In this document: piece by piece, positions 18,428-26,167 of the stretch
Layout of the letters: the number at the start of each line of letters is the position of its first letter
Numbering within the stretch: the stretch's first letter is position 1
Assembly: GCA_944320885.1 (NCBI GenBank)
Contig: CALUJE010000023.1
Span: 1 to 47,042 of the forward strand
DNA: 47,042 nt
Direction of reading: 5' to 3'
Origin: an uncultured Phocaeicola sp.
GTDB taxonomy: Bacteria; Bacteroidota; Bacteroidia; Bacteroidales; Bacteroidaceae
Notes under the pieces: generated by a model
Databases searched by the model: none
What the model was told of the DNA's origin: nothing
The model's input: only the letters and a program-made list of their open reading frames with translations
Translations under genes and position numbers: made by a program

Positions 18428-18435
18428 TACCTTTG
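18428..18435 (+). promoter_or_regulatory. -7 box of the HU-like gene
   Basis: TACCTTTG is an exact match to TAnnTTTG, 38 bases before the start codon. The -33 position shows no TTTG, consistent with a promoter that depends on a protein bound at the phased repeats next to it. Confidence 0.5.
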
Positions 18436-18473
18436 CAACGTAAACATTTTACTAACCTTTAAATCATTCAATT

Positions 18474-18932
18474 ATGGCACAAAAATGTGTAGTAGTCGCT
18501 CGCGTCAATCCGAGCAACAGAGAAGAACCGGCCAAGTATTACGCGCTGGCCAAGAGTAACCGCAACGTCACGATGGACGAGATTTGCCGCCGTGTATCCG
18601 AGCGTTCGTCCTATTCACGCGGAGAGCTTCACGGATGCATCACCGAGTTCCTCATCGAGGTAGTCCACGTGCTCGAAGAAGGCAACATTGCCGAACTGAG
18701 CACCCTCGGCAATTTCAGTCTCCGCGCCCGCACGCTCACCCCTACCGCCACGGCCGAAGAGTTCAAGGCCAGCAACATCCGCGACGCATGGGTACGCTTC
18801 TATCCCGGCGAAGAGCTCCGCAACCTGTGCAAGACGGTAAGCTTCGAGATTGAGCGCAGCAAGAGCGACTCAGGCAGCAGCAGTACAGAGCCCGGCACCG
18901 ACGACGGTGAAGAAGGCGGCGGCGGACTTTAA
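18474..18932 (+). CDS. HU-like DNA-binding protein
   Basis: A 152-residue protein of the Bacteroidales HU/IHF-like family. It begins with KCVVVARVNPSNREEPAKYY, then a helical pair (NVTMDEICRRVSERSSYSRGELHGCITEFLIEVVHVLEEG) and the HU-type strand VAELSTLGNF-like segment (IAELSTLGNFSLRAR, about 80-94). The last 25 residues are acidic and glycine-rich (EPGTDDGEEGGGGL), a usual low-complexity tail in this family. It likely bends or coats DNA. Its gene is followed by a very short peptide gene and an amidase gene in the same direction. Confidence 0.75.
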   Translation: MAQKCVVVARVNPSNREEPAKYYALAKSNRNVTMDEICRRVSERSSYSRGELHGCITEFLIEVVHVLEEGNIAELSTLGNFSLRARTLTPTATAEEFKASNIRDAWVRFYPGEELRNLCKTVSFEIERSKSDSGSSSTEPGTDDGEEGGGGL

Positions 18933-19036
18933 CAGCCTTTCCTGACCGGTGGGGTTTCCTGCGGTAAGCCCCTGCCGGCCGGCAATCCGTAATACCGTTC
19001 AGACCGATAATTACCAACCCTTAAACCAATCAGCCT

Positions 19037-19144
19037 ATGTCAACACAGAAATCCAAATCCGTATGGGGAGTCATCCTCAAAGTAATCATTGCCGTAGCCA
19101 CCTCCATAGCGGGGGTGCTCGGCATCAGCTCATGCATTTCGTAA
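19037..19144 (+). CDS. 35-residue hydrophobic 'smalltalk'-type peptide
   Basis: This short gene reads MSTQKSKSVWGVILKVIIA and continues with one hydrophobic helix ending GISSCIS. Peptides of this kind, with a polar start (KSKSVW) and one membrane helix, are annotated as smalltalk protein in Bacteroidales, always between an HU-like and an amidase gene. The location here, 104 bases after the HU-like gene and 18 bases before the amidase, fits. A role as membrane peptide acting with the amidase, holin-like, is an inference from gene order. Confidence 0.7.
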   Translation: MSTQKSKSVWGVILKVIIAVATSIAGVLGISSCIS

Positions 19145-19162
19145 CCCTGTAAAGTTTGTCCT

Positions 19163-19603
19163 ATGAAAGAAGAAGATACCTATCTGCCCCGTGAAATCAA
19201 GTTTCTCGTAGTGCATTGCAGCGCCACCCGCTGTGACCGTCCCTATCCTGTAGAACGCCTCCGCGCCGACCACCTGGCGCGGGGGTTCAAGGATATCGGC
19301 TACCACTTTTACATCCTCCGTAACGGTGACCTTGTCCAGACACGTCCTATGGGCGAGCCGGGTGCCCATGCCAAAGGTTTCAACCTTCACAGCATAGGCA
19401 TCTGTTACGAAGGCGGTCTCGACAGCGACGGCCGTCCGCACGACACGCGCACCCCCGCACAGATCGAAACGCTGCGCAACACCCTCCAGATTCTCAAGCG
19501 TCTGTATCCGAAAGCGGTCATCAAGGGCCATTACCAGCTCACGGCCGACATCCACAAGGCCTGTCCCTGTTTTGACGCGGAATGGGAGTATAGGGGATTG
19601 TAA
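19163..19603 (+). CDS. N-acetylmuramoyl-L-alanine amidase (amidase_2 type)
   Basis: A 146-residue single-domain enzyme that would cut the bond between muramic acid and the stem peptide of peptidoglycan. Zinc-site features are visible: VVHCSAT (His18), GYHFYI with the general strand after it, GICYEGG, and the C-terminal GHYQLTADIHKACPCFD with His and Cys ligands (the usual motif is HKxCPGF; here the Gly is Cys). There is no signal peptide, so export would need a partner such as the membrane peptide encoded just upstream, as in phage lysis modules. Confidence 0.8.
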   Translation: MKEEDTYLPREIKFLVVHCSATRCDRPYPVERLRADHLARGFKDIGYHFYILRNGDLVQTRPMGEPGAHAKGFNLHSIGICYEGGLDSDGRPHDTRTPAQIETLRNTLQILKRLYPKAVIKGHYQLTADIHKACPCFDAEWEYRGL

Positions 19604-19610
19604 TTTTTTG

Positions 19611-19680
19611 AAGGAGTTAAAGGGAGTTAGAAGAAGTTATGCCTGCAAAGCAGGCGGAAGTTAAAAGCCAATACTTCTGC
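19611..19680 (+). repeat. Hairpin repeat, copy 1
   Basis: A 70-base unit from AAGGAGTTAAAGGG to AATACTTCTGC, containing the perfect hairpin GCCTGCAAAGCAGGC (6-base arms, loop AAA). Copy 3 is nearly identical over its whole length; copy 2 is shorter. Confidence 0.75.
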
Positions 19681-19701
19681 TTATCTGGAGGTAAAGGAGT
19701 A

Positions 19702-19757
19702 AAGGAGTTAAAGGGAGTTATGCCTGCAAAGCTGGCGGAAGTTAAAGGCCAATACTT
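19702..19757 (+). repeat. Hairpin repeat, copy 2 (shortened)
   Basis: The same unit as copy 1 but lacking the GAAGAAGTTA-like internal segment, and with one mismatch in the hairpin (GCCTGCAAAGCTGGC). Confidence 0.7.
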
Positions 19758-19880
19758 ATGTAATGGCTAACGATATGAATGAGTAACAGAAATTCTTCAT
19801 TCTTCGTTCTTCATTCTTCATTTTTACATCTATTGCCTCTACCTCCTTTACCTTCTTGTATACTGGTATACTAAGCCTAA

Positions 19881-19950
19881 AAGGAGTTAAAGGGAGTTAG
19901 AAGAAGTTATGCCTGCAAAGCAGGCGGAAGTTAAAGGCCGATACTTCTGC
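19881..19950 (+). repeat. Hairpin repeat, copy 3
   Basis: Almost identical to copy 1 over 70 bases (only AAAGGCCG versus AAAAGCCA differs), with the same perfect GCCTGC/GCAGGC hairpin. Palindromic dispersed repeats of this size resemble REP-type elements. Confidence 0.75.
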
Positions 19951-20060
19951 CTGGTATGAACTTATCGTTCTCATATTTCTATTACCTGTTTCTTTCTGAC
20001 AAAGAAAGAGTTTTTTCTTTAATCATGCAAATTTTCTACAACTTTCCACTTTACAAAAGA

Positions 20061-20118
20061 ATCAGAGCCGGAAACTGATGTGTGAATTCCACACAGCAAG
20101 TTTTCGGCTCTGATTTTT
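20061..20118 (+). terminator. Terminator between the amidase gene and the capsule operon
   Basis: ATCAGAGCCGGAAACT (20061-20076) pairs with AGTTTTCGGCTCTGAT (20099-20114) with one mismatch, and an inner TGTGTG/CACACA stem extends the hairpin. TTTTT follows on the plus strand. It separates convergent genes and could serve both strands. Confidence 0.75.
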
Positions 20119-20127
20119 CCTTCGTCC

Positions 20128-20436
20128 TTATCTTTTCCGATAAATCTCTATACCCACTCTTCCGATATGACTTATCAGCGCTTCATTCTTCAGTTTATGC
20201 CACAATGAAATGTCAAACTGATAAGGCAGGAGCAGGTCGTCCACCTCCTCCATCACCCGGTTCAAGTCACTTCGTGACAGTTCATCCCCTACCAGAGTAA
20301 TATCTACATCCGAAAATGGTTTGAAACACCCTTTGGCTCTCGAACCATAGAGAATCACCTTCTCTATCCGGGAATTTCGTGCAAACACCCCGACCACTTT
20401 CTGCAGTTCTATGTCTGTCAGTCCGTATGGCATCAT
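20128..20436 (-). CDS. mntA: Minimal nucleotidyltransferase (MNT) of a HEPN/MNT pair
   Basis: A 102-residue protein with the nucleotidyltransferase core LYGSRAKG (residues 29-36) and SDVDITLV (42-49), giving catalytic Asp43 and Asp45. Proteins of this kind work with a HEPN partner as a toxin-antitoxin pair, where MNT adds AMP groups to a tyrosine of the HEPN RNase and silences it. The start overlaps the HEPN stop by 4 bases (ATGA). The gene is last in the minus-strand transcript. The symbol is used for the family role; identity with a studied system is not shown. Confidence 0.75.
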   Translation of the reverse strand: MMPYGLTDIELQKVVGVFARNSRIEKVILYGSRAKGCFKPFSDVDITLVGDELSRSDLNRVMEEVDDLLLPYQFDISLWHKLKNEALISHIGRVGIEIYRKR

Positions 20437-20900
20437 TCAAACAAAGTTGGCTCCAATCCTGAGAGCGGTAACATCTTTTTCTCAAAATCAACAAACAGCG
20501 AAAAATATACATCGACTATCGCCACATATATCTCTTCCGCAGTCTCATCATCATAATTGTGCGAGGTCCGATTACGGTCAGCTATCGATTCCATCCAGCT
20601 CTTGTCTGTAATCAGTCCCATTTCAAACGCTTTCCGGAATGCGTCACGCGAGCCTCTTATATCCGTATATCCCTGATACTCCGCATAATCCTTCATTACG
20701 TTCCAGGCAAGCTCGTGTGTATATTCAAAACGCTGAATCAATCCCTCCTTCAGCAGGTCGTCCAGTTCCATATCATCCTCCCCGCTTGTCTGTTCCGACA
20801 CAATACTTACAGCCAGCCTCAATCTGTTCAAGGCTCTGCGGAAGTTACTGAACCGTTGCACCCAGCGAATATCCTTTTCTTCCTCCATACCGTTTTCCAT
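20433..20900 (-). CDS. hepT: HEPN-type protein (HI0074-like), partner of the MNT
   Basis: A 155-residue all-helical protein of the nucleotidyltransferase substrate-binding/HEPN family. The motif RNRTSHNY (109-116) is R-x4-H-x-Y, the RNase site together with the tyrosine that the MNT modifies in studied HEPN/MNT systems. FEYTHELAWNVMKDYAEYQG (58-77) is also typical of the family. The start codon shares one base with the rmlB stop (TAATG), so translation may depend on rmlB. HI0074-like proteins can also act without toxicity, so the toxin role is likely but not certain. Confidence 0.72.
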   Translation of the reverse strand: MENGMEEEKDIRWVQRFSNFRRALNRLRLAVSIVSEQTSGEDDMELDDLLKEGLIQRFEYTHELAWNVMKDYAEYQGYTDIRGSRDAFRKAFEMGLITDKSWMESIADRNRTSHNYDDETAEEIYVAIVDVYFSLFVDFEKKMLPLSGLEPTLFE

Positions 20901-22042
20901 TACCGTCCCTTATACATCTCTTCGTAGTACTTCATGTAGTCGCCGCTCGTCACGTTATCCATCCAGTCCTGGTTGGCCAGATACCAGCGTACGGTCTTCT
21001 CGATGCCCTCTTCAAACTGGAGGCTAGGCTCCCAGCCAAGCTCCTTCTGAAGCTTCGTCGAGTCGATGGCATAACGCATGTCGTGGCCCAGACGGTCAGT
21101 AACGTAGGTTATCAGATCCATGTCCTCACCCTCACGGCGGCCCAGCAGACGGTCTACCGTATTGATTACCACCTTGATGATGTCTATGTTCTTCCACTCG
21201 TTGAAACCACCGATGTTATACGTCTCGGCTATCGTACCCTTGTGGAATATCAGGTCGATGGCACGCGCATGATCCTCCACATACAGCCAGTCGCGCACGT
21301 TCTCGCCCTTGCCGTATACAGGCAGCGGCTTGCGGTGACGGATGTTGTTGATGAACAGCGGTATCAGCTTCTCGGGGAACTGGTACGGACCGTAGTTGTT
21401 CGAGCAGTTCGTCACGATGGTCGGCATGCCGTACGTATCGTGGAAGGCGCGCACAAAATGATCGCTGCTCGCCTTGCTTGCACTGTACGGACTGTGCGGA
21501 TTGTATTTCGTATCCTCGTAGAAGAAATCCTCACCGTAGGCCAGGTGATGCTCCGAAGAGGAAGCCGTGGTAGTGAACGGAGGCTTGATACCCTCGGGAT
21601 GCGTCAGCTCCAGCGCACCGTACACCTCATCGGTTGAGATGTGGTAGAAACGCTTGCCCTCGTATTTTCCGGGAAGGCTCTCCCAATAAAGCTTGGCTGC
21701 CTGAAGCAGACTCAGCGTACCCATCACGTTCGTACGCGCAAAGGTGAACGGGTCCCTGATCGAACGGTCCACATGGCTCTCTGCGGCCAGATGGATAATG
21801 CCGTCCACGTTATACTCCTTCATCAGCGCCAGTATCGGGTCAAAGTCACAGATGTCCAGACGGACAAACTGGTAGTTCGGCTTGTCTTCGATATCCTTCA
21901 GGTTAGCCAGATTACCCGCATACGTCAACTTGTCCACATTGATGATGCGGTATTCAGGATACTTGTTCACAAAAAGGCGGACCACATGGCTGCCTATGAA
22001 GCCGGCACCGCCGGTGATGATAATATTGCGTTTGAATTCCAT
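20900..22042 (-). CDS. rmlB: dTDP-glucose 4,6-dehydratase
   Basis: Second enzyme of dTDP-L-rhamnose synthesis, converting dTDP-glucose to dTDP-4-keto-6-deoxyglucose with bound NAD+. Visible are TGGAGFIGSHVVRLF (the NAD fold), HLAAESHVDRSI, STDEVYG with the catalytic Asp-Glu pair, YSASKASSD with the YxxxK motif, and RDWLYVEDHARA. I start at ATG 22042, 380 residues, because the family begins with MxFxKxIIITGG and this start is 2 bases behind the rmlD stop; a longer open frame upstream runs over rmlD and is not supported. It forms an operon with rmlA, rmlC and rmlD. Confidence 0.95.
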   Translation of the reverse strand: MEFKRNIIITGGAGFIGSHVVRLFVNKYPEYRIINVDKLTYAGNLANLKDIEDKPNYQFVRLDICDFDPILALMKEYNVDGIIHLAAESHVDRSIRDPFTFARTNVMGTLSLLQAAKLYWESLPGKYEGKRFYHISTDEVYGALELTHPEGIKPPFTTTASSSEHHLAYGEDFFYEDTKYNPHSPYSASKASSDHFVRAFHDTYGMPTIVTNCSNNYGPYQFPEKLIPLFINNIRHRKPLPVYGKGENVRDWLYVEDHARAIDLIFHKGTIAETYNIGGFNEWKNIDIIKVVINTVDRLLGRREGEDMDLITYVTDRLGHDMRYAIDSTKLQKELGWEPSLQFEEGIEKTVRWYLANQDWMDNVTSGDYMKYYEEMYKGR

Positions 22043-22044
22043 AA

Positions 22045-22953
22045 TCAACTGTTTTTCATATTTTCCATGCATACCTTCAGCGAATCCATCCAGTAAGGGA
22101 TACAAAGGCCGAAAGTATCCTTGATTTTTGTCTTGTCGAGCACCGAATAGGCCGGACGCTTCACCGGACTCGGGAACTCGCTGCTGTGGCACGGACGGAT
22201 GTCACACTCCGTATGGCCCGCAAGAGCTGCTATCACCTTCGTGAAGTCATACCACGAGCACACACCCTCGTTGCTGAAATGGTAGATACCACCCTTGCCG
22301 TATTCTGCCGCATCCTTCACCGGCGCATAGTCCGCCAGTACCGTACGGATGGCTACAGCCAGGTCATAAGCATATGTCGGAGTACCCGCCTGGTCGAACA
22401 CCACGTTCAGCTGCGGCTTCGTGGCCGTCAGGTTCAGCATCGTCTTCACGAAGTTCCTGCCGAACTCCGAATAAAGCCATGCCGTGCGGAGTATCACATG
22501 CTTGCACCCCGTCTCCAGAATATGCTGCTCACCTTCCAGCTTCGTCATGCCGTAAACACCCGTGGGAGTACCCTTCTGGTCCTCCCGGCAAGGCACGTTA
22601 TACGGGTCACCGCCGAACACATAGTCCGTTGACACATGTACCAGCAGACCACCCGTCTCCTTCATCACCTGCGCCAGATTCTTCGGAGCCAGCGCATTCA
22701 GTCTGCGGCAGAACTCCACGTCCGTCTCCGCCTTGTCCACGTTCGTATACGCCGCACAGTTCACTATGCAGTCTATCTCATGTTCGCGCACCATGGAGCG
22801 AACTGCCTCCACATCCGTTATGTCCAGAATCACCGTTTCCACCCCTTCCGGAGCAACCACATCCGTAAACAGATAACGGTCGCCGCTCTCACGGCCGATG
22901 ATGCGCATCTCGTTGCCAAGCTGTCCGTTGGCACCTGTTACCAGTATGTTCAT
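22045..22953 (-). CDS. rmlD: dTDP-4-dehydrorhamnose reductase
   Basis: Last step of dTDP-L-rhamnose synthesis: NAD(P)H-dependent reduction of the 4-keto group. The sequence shows VTGANGQLGNEMR (nucleotide-binding loop), CAAYTNVDKAE, VHVSTDYVFGG and YGMTKLEGE (YxxxK motif), and FSNEGVCSWYDFTKVI near the end. The length of 302 residues is normal. It lies between rmlC and rmlB, with 2 bases to the rmlB start. Confidence 0.95.
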   Translation of the reverse strand: MNILVTGANGQLGNEMRIIGRESGDRYLFTDVVAPEGVETVILDITDVEAVRSMVREHEIDCIVNCAAYTNVDKAETDVEFCRRLNALAPKNLAQVMKETGGLLVHVSTDYVFGGDPYNVPCREDQKGTPTGVYGMTKLEGEQHILETGCKHVILRTAWLYSEFGRNFVKTMLNLTATKPQLNVVFDQAGTPTYAYDLAVAIRTVLADYAPVKDAAEYGKGGIYHFSNEGVCSWYDFTKVIAALAGHTECDIRPCHSSEFPSPVKRPAYSVLDKTKIKDTFGLCIPYWMDSLKVCMENMKNS

Positions 22954-23016
22954 CTTTTTAATGAAAAATGAAGAGTTAAGAATGAAGAATTTTCATGTAA
23001 TCCCGGCATGGCCCTA

Positions 23017-23571
23017 TCAGTATCTGAAAGGACTGTCGAAATCCTTCAGCAGCACATGCTTCGTATCCTTCTCGCTCAGGATGGCACGGTCGGTCGGAAT
23101 CTTCCAGTCGATGCCCAGACTCGCATCCAGGATGCTGATACCTCCGTCTGCCTCCGGATGGTAGAAGTTGTCACACTTGTACTGGAACACCGCCACATCG
23201 CTCAGCACCGCAAAACCGTGTGCGAATCCCTGAGGGATGAAGAACTGCCGGTGATTCTCCTCCGTCAGCTCCACCGCCACATGCTGTCCGTAGGTAGGAC
23301 TACCCTTGCGGATATCCACCGCCACATCCAGCACGGCACCCTTCACACAGCGCACCAGCTTGCTCTGCGCAAACGGCGGACGCTGGAAATGCAGACCGCG
23401 CATCACGCCGTAGCTCGACATGCTCTCGTTGTCCTGCACAAAAGTCACAGAACCCACCTTCTCTTCAAATTCACGCTGCGAGAAAGACTCAAAGAAATAT
23501 CCCCTCGCATCCTTGAACAGGCGCGGCTCAATGATTACCACACCCTCTATCGCTGTTTTTATTACTTCCAT
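23017..23571 (-). CDS. rmlC: dTDP-4-dehydrorhamnose 3,5-epimerase
   Basis: A 184-residue cupin enzyme that inverts C3 and C5 of dTDP-4-keto-6-deoxyglucose. The family hallmarks are present: EPRLFKDARGYFFESF, FVQDNESMSSYGVMRGLHFQ with the catalytic His, LVRCVKGAVLDVAVDIRKGSPTYG, PQGFAHGF and YKCDNFYHPEADGGI. It starts 4 bases behind the rmlA stop, so both are translated from one transcript. Confidence 0.95.
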   Translation of the reverse strand: MEVIKTAIEGVVIIEPRLFKDARGYFFESFSQREFEEKVGSVTFVQDNESMSSYGVMRGLHFQRPPFAQSKLVRCVKGAVLDVAVDIRKGSPTYGQHVAVELTEENHRQFFIPQGFAHGFAVLSDVAVFQYKCDNFYHPEADGGISILDASLGIDWKIPTDRAILSEKDTKHVLLKDFDSPFRY

Positions 23572-23575
23572 CCTT

Positions 23576-24481
23576 TCAATACAAATTTGCGTTTCCCGTA
23601 CGTTCCACCTCGTCTATGATTTTCAGCAGATACTGACCGTACTGGTTCTTCAGCATCGGCTGTGCCAGCTCACGGAGCTTCTCCGAGTCAATCCACCCCT
23701 GACGGTAGGCGATGCCCTCCAGACACGCTATCTTCAGTCCCTGGCGCTTCTCTATCACCTCGATGAAGGTCGAAGCCTCACTCAGCGAGTCGTGCGTACC
23801 CGTATCCAGCCATGCGAAACCGCGTCCCAGCGTCTGCACCTTCAGCTCCCTGTCCTCCAGGAAGCGCTGGTTCACCGTAGTTATCTCCAGTTCACCGCGG
23901 GCCGACGGCTTGATGCTCTTCGCTATCTCCACCACCTTGTTCGGGTAGAAATACAGTCCCACCACCGCATAGTTGCTCTTCGGATGAGCCGGTTTCTCCT
24001 CTATGCTCAGGCAGTTGCCCTCCCTGTCAAACTCAGCCACACCGTAGCGCTCCGGATCGTTCACCCAGTAACCGAATACCGTAGCCTTCTGTTCCTCTTC
24101 TGCCGTGCGCACAGCCTCCTTCAGCAGGCCCGTAAAGCCCACCCCGTGGAAGATGTTGTCGCCCAGCACCAGGCATGCCGCATCATCGCCGATAAACTTC
24201 TCGCCTATGATAAAAGCCTGTGCCAGGCCGTCAGGCGAAGGCTGTTCGGCATACTCGAAGCGAACACCGTAGTCACTGCCGTCGCCCAGCAGACGCTTGA
24301 AGCCCGGAAGGTCATACGGAGTAGATATAATCAGAATCTCACGGATGCCCGCAAGCATCAGCGCCGAGATAGGATAATAAATCATCGGTTTGTCAAATAC
24401 CGGAAGCAGCTGCTTGCTCACTCCCTTGGTGATGGGGTACAGGCGCGTACCGCTACCACCTGCCAGTACTATTCCTTTCAT
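23576..24481 (-). CDS. rmlA: Glucose-1-phosphate thymidylyltransferase
   Basis: First step of the pathway: glucose-1-phosphate and dTTP give dTDP-glucose. The N-terminus [18 protein letters not shown] is the nucleotide-binding signature, followed by [46 protein letters not shown] and [20 protein letters not shown] start at ATG 24481; an in-frame TTG nine bases earlier is less likely. About 125 bases separate it from the acyltransferase gene upstream. Confidence 0.95.
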   Translation of the reverse strand: MKGIVLAGGSGTRLYPITKGVSKQLLPVFDKPMIYYPISALMLAGIREILIISTPYDLPGFKRLLGDGSDYGVRFEYAEQPSPDGLAQAFIIGEKFIGDDAACLVLGDNIFHGVGFTGLLKEAVRTAEEEQKATVFGYWVNDPERYGVAEFDREGNCLSIEEKPAHPKSNYAVVGLYFYPNKVVEIAKSIKPSARGELEITTVNQRFLEDRELKVQTLGRGFAWLDTGTHDSLSEASTFIEVIEKRQGLKIACLEGIAYRQGWIDSEKLRELAQPMLKNQYGQYLLKIIDEVERTGNANLY

Positions 24482-24607
24482 ACGTATCAAATATTTCGGT
24501 CAGCGTTCCGTTGTTCCGGTTTCCGCATTCACCTTCTTAATAATCTGCAAAAGAAATAATAAATATTCAGTTTGCCTACGTTTGAAGCTTTTTTAGTAAG
24601 GAAAAAA

Positions 24608-25579
24608 TCATCTGTATGCATAAAAACGGAACAATCCCGGCAGCAGTTTACCCAGGATACAGCCCATCAGCAGCGATGCCAGTACCAGCACCGCCCACAG
24701 CAGCACCATCCGCCACCCCACGAAGAGAGACACCCCAAACAGGCTGTACGTCAGTGCCAGCAACGGCCAGTGCACGGCAAAGATGAACATCGAGTTCCTG
24801 CCCAGCATGCAGAGCACCCTTTTCAGTACCCCCGTCTTCCGTGCGGCCATCCATCCGCTCAGGCACAGCACCAGCCAGCTTCCCGCCAGCGCCGGCAGCA
24901 CATACAGCAGCGGGTTCGCGCCCACCCTCAGCACCGCCATGTCCGTACGCATGCCCCCATATACGGCCCATACCATTACGGCCAGCGCTCCCAGTACGGT
25001 CCACCCGTTTCCACGTCCTCCGGCAATCCGTTCCCTGAGGCGGAAAGCCGGATAAAAAAATCCCAGTCCGAGCAGCGCCTGTGTAATATACAGCGGCAGT
25101 TCCATATGGGCACGCGCCATCACGTATCCCCCTGCCGCCAGCAGCACCCATAGCACATCCCCCGCACGGCGTTTCCACCGTTCCACCCTGCATATCAGGA
25201 AAGCCATCAACAAAACGATAAACAATGCCGGCAGGAACCACAGCGGCACATCAAAGAATCCCGGCGATAGGCAGTGCCACGAAAAGCTGAAATCCGTCTT
25301 CCCCTCCAGCACCACCTTCTCCCATACCCTCAGCGGGACAAAGAGCACGGTAAACAGCACATAAGGCAGCAGCAGATGCTTCGCCTTCTTCCGAACAAAC
25401 TCCCCCATCCCCGTTTTCGGAGCGAAGAGCAGTCCCGAAAGAATAAAAAACAGCGGCATGTGAAACAGGTAAATCGCATTCGAGAGCATCGGCGGTATAC
25501 CCAGATGCCCCATCACCACCAGCAGGATTCCTATCCCTTTGGCTATATCCCAGTCGTCTATCCGTTGAATTGTCTTCAT
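24608..25579 (-). CDS. Membrane acyltransferase (acyltransferase 3 family)
   Basis: A 323-residue integral membrane protein with about ten hydrophobic segments. The start RIDDWDIAKGIGILLVVMGHLGIP with the conserved His, followed by FHMPLFFILSGLLF, is typical of acyltransferase_3 enzymes that O-acetylate sugars of surface polysaccharides. It overlaps the preceding gene (25576-26139) by 4 bases (ATGA), so it is translated after it. It is probably a capsule-decorating gene, although its operon partners upstream are defence-like rather than capsule genes. Confidence 0.8.
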   Translation of the reverse strand: MKTIQRIDDWDIAKGIGILLVVMGHLGIPPMLSNAIYLFHMPLFFILSGLLFAPKTGMGEFVRKKAKHLLLPYVLFTVLFVPLRVWEKVVLEGKTDFSFSWHCLSPGFFDVPLWFLPALFIVLLMAFLICRVERWKRRAGDVLWVLLAAGGYVMARAHMELPLYITQALLGLGFFYPAFRLRERIAGGRGNGWTVLGALAVMVWAVYGGMRTDMAVLRVGANPLLYVLPALAGSWLVLCLSGWMAARKTGVLKRVLCMLGRNSMFIFAVHWPLLALTYSLFGVSLFVGWRMVLLWAVLVLASLLMGCILGKLLPGLFRFYAYR

Positions 25580-26139
25580 TTGCCCCTTCGGAGAGTATCC
25601 AATGTCTTATTTATTTTTTCCAGGTAATAAGGGATTCTCCCCATATAAGTTTCCGGCGGAGTACTATAATTCTGGTCAGTCAATTCATTGAGCGGTAACC
25701 TGTATTTGTCACAAAACACCTTGCCATCGATTCTTTCATACGTAACTTCCAGTTCAATATAATCATCAATCTTTTTTTCTCCGATATTCCTCCAGCTCTC
25801 AATATAGTAAGTGACCTCATACTGAGGGGGGAACGATGACATTCCTCGTTTAATGGCTCCACATTCTGACAGTAACAGATTGTCCGTTCCCATTCTTTTA
25901 TAATCCTTAATTACCCTGAAACGCACATTTCTGGCAAATCCTTCACCAATATTCTTGATATGCAAAACCTCCACCATGTGACTGTCTGTCGATTGAAGAT
26001 ACGCAATAATAAAAGGAGAAATCTTCTGCTTGCGCGTAGCCCTACTCTCAAACCACATCATAAGGTTTATGATTGTATAACATACCGTAGCTACTGCCAA
26101 TACCACACTTAATATCAGTTCTACGTCCATCTTACCCAT
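25576..26139 (-). CDS. Hypothetical membrane-anchored protein behind the PARIS-like pair
   Basis: A 187-residue protein of no family I recognise. It has one N-terminal membrane helix (ELILSVVLAVATVCYTIINLMMWF, about residues 6-29) and then a soluble, strand-rich domain (VEVLHIKNIGEGFARNVRFRV, YEVTYYIESW, IELEVTYERIDG) that looks like a beta-sandwich, and a C-terminal helix. It starts 28 bases behind the DUF4435 gene and overlaps the acyltransferase gene. The position makes it a possible third component of the defence unit, a membrane-linked effector or sensor, but this is only inference. Confidence 0.55.
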   Translation of the reverse strand: MGKMDVELILSVVLAVATVCYTIINLMMWFESRATRKQKISPFIIAYLQSTDSHMVEVLHIKNIGEGFARNVRFRVIKDYKRMGTDNLLLSECGAIKRGMSSFPPQYEVTYYIESWRNIGEKKIDDYIELEVTYERIDGKVFCDKYRLPLNELTDQNYSTPPETYMGRIPYYLEKINKTLDTLRRGK

Positions 26140-26167
26140 AAATTATCTTTGAATTATTGATAGTTTG

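Larger units (their letters stand above)
19604..20127. other. Repeat-rich intergenic region behind the amidase gene
   Basis: No gene is visible. The stretch contains three copies of a 55-70 base repeat with an internal hairpin (next entries), a run of related ATGAAGAA-type units on the minus strand (19791-19825) and the terminator at 20061-20118. Confidence 0.6.

Noticed and set aside
19611..19950. CRISPR array
   Set aside because: Only three copies, unequal spacing and length, and no cas genes nearby; the units are hairpin repeats.
22043..22192. N-terminal extension of rmlB by 50 codons
   Set aside because: It overlaps the coding part of rmlD and does not look like RmlB; the normal start is ATG 22042.
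23420..24559. Open frame of 379 codons on the plus strand
   Set aside because: It runs antisense over rmlC and rmlA, whose motifs are complete on the other strand.
24648..25241. Second minus-strand frame of 197 codons
   Set aside because: It lies within the acyltransferase gene in another frame; its Gly/Ala/Arg-rich composition is typical of a shadow.
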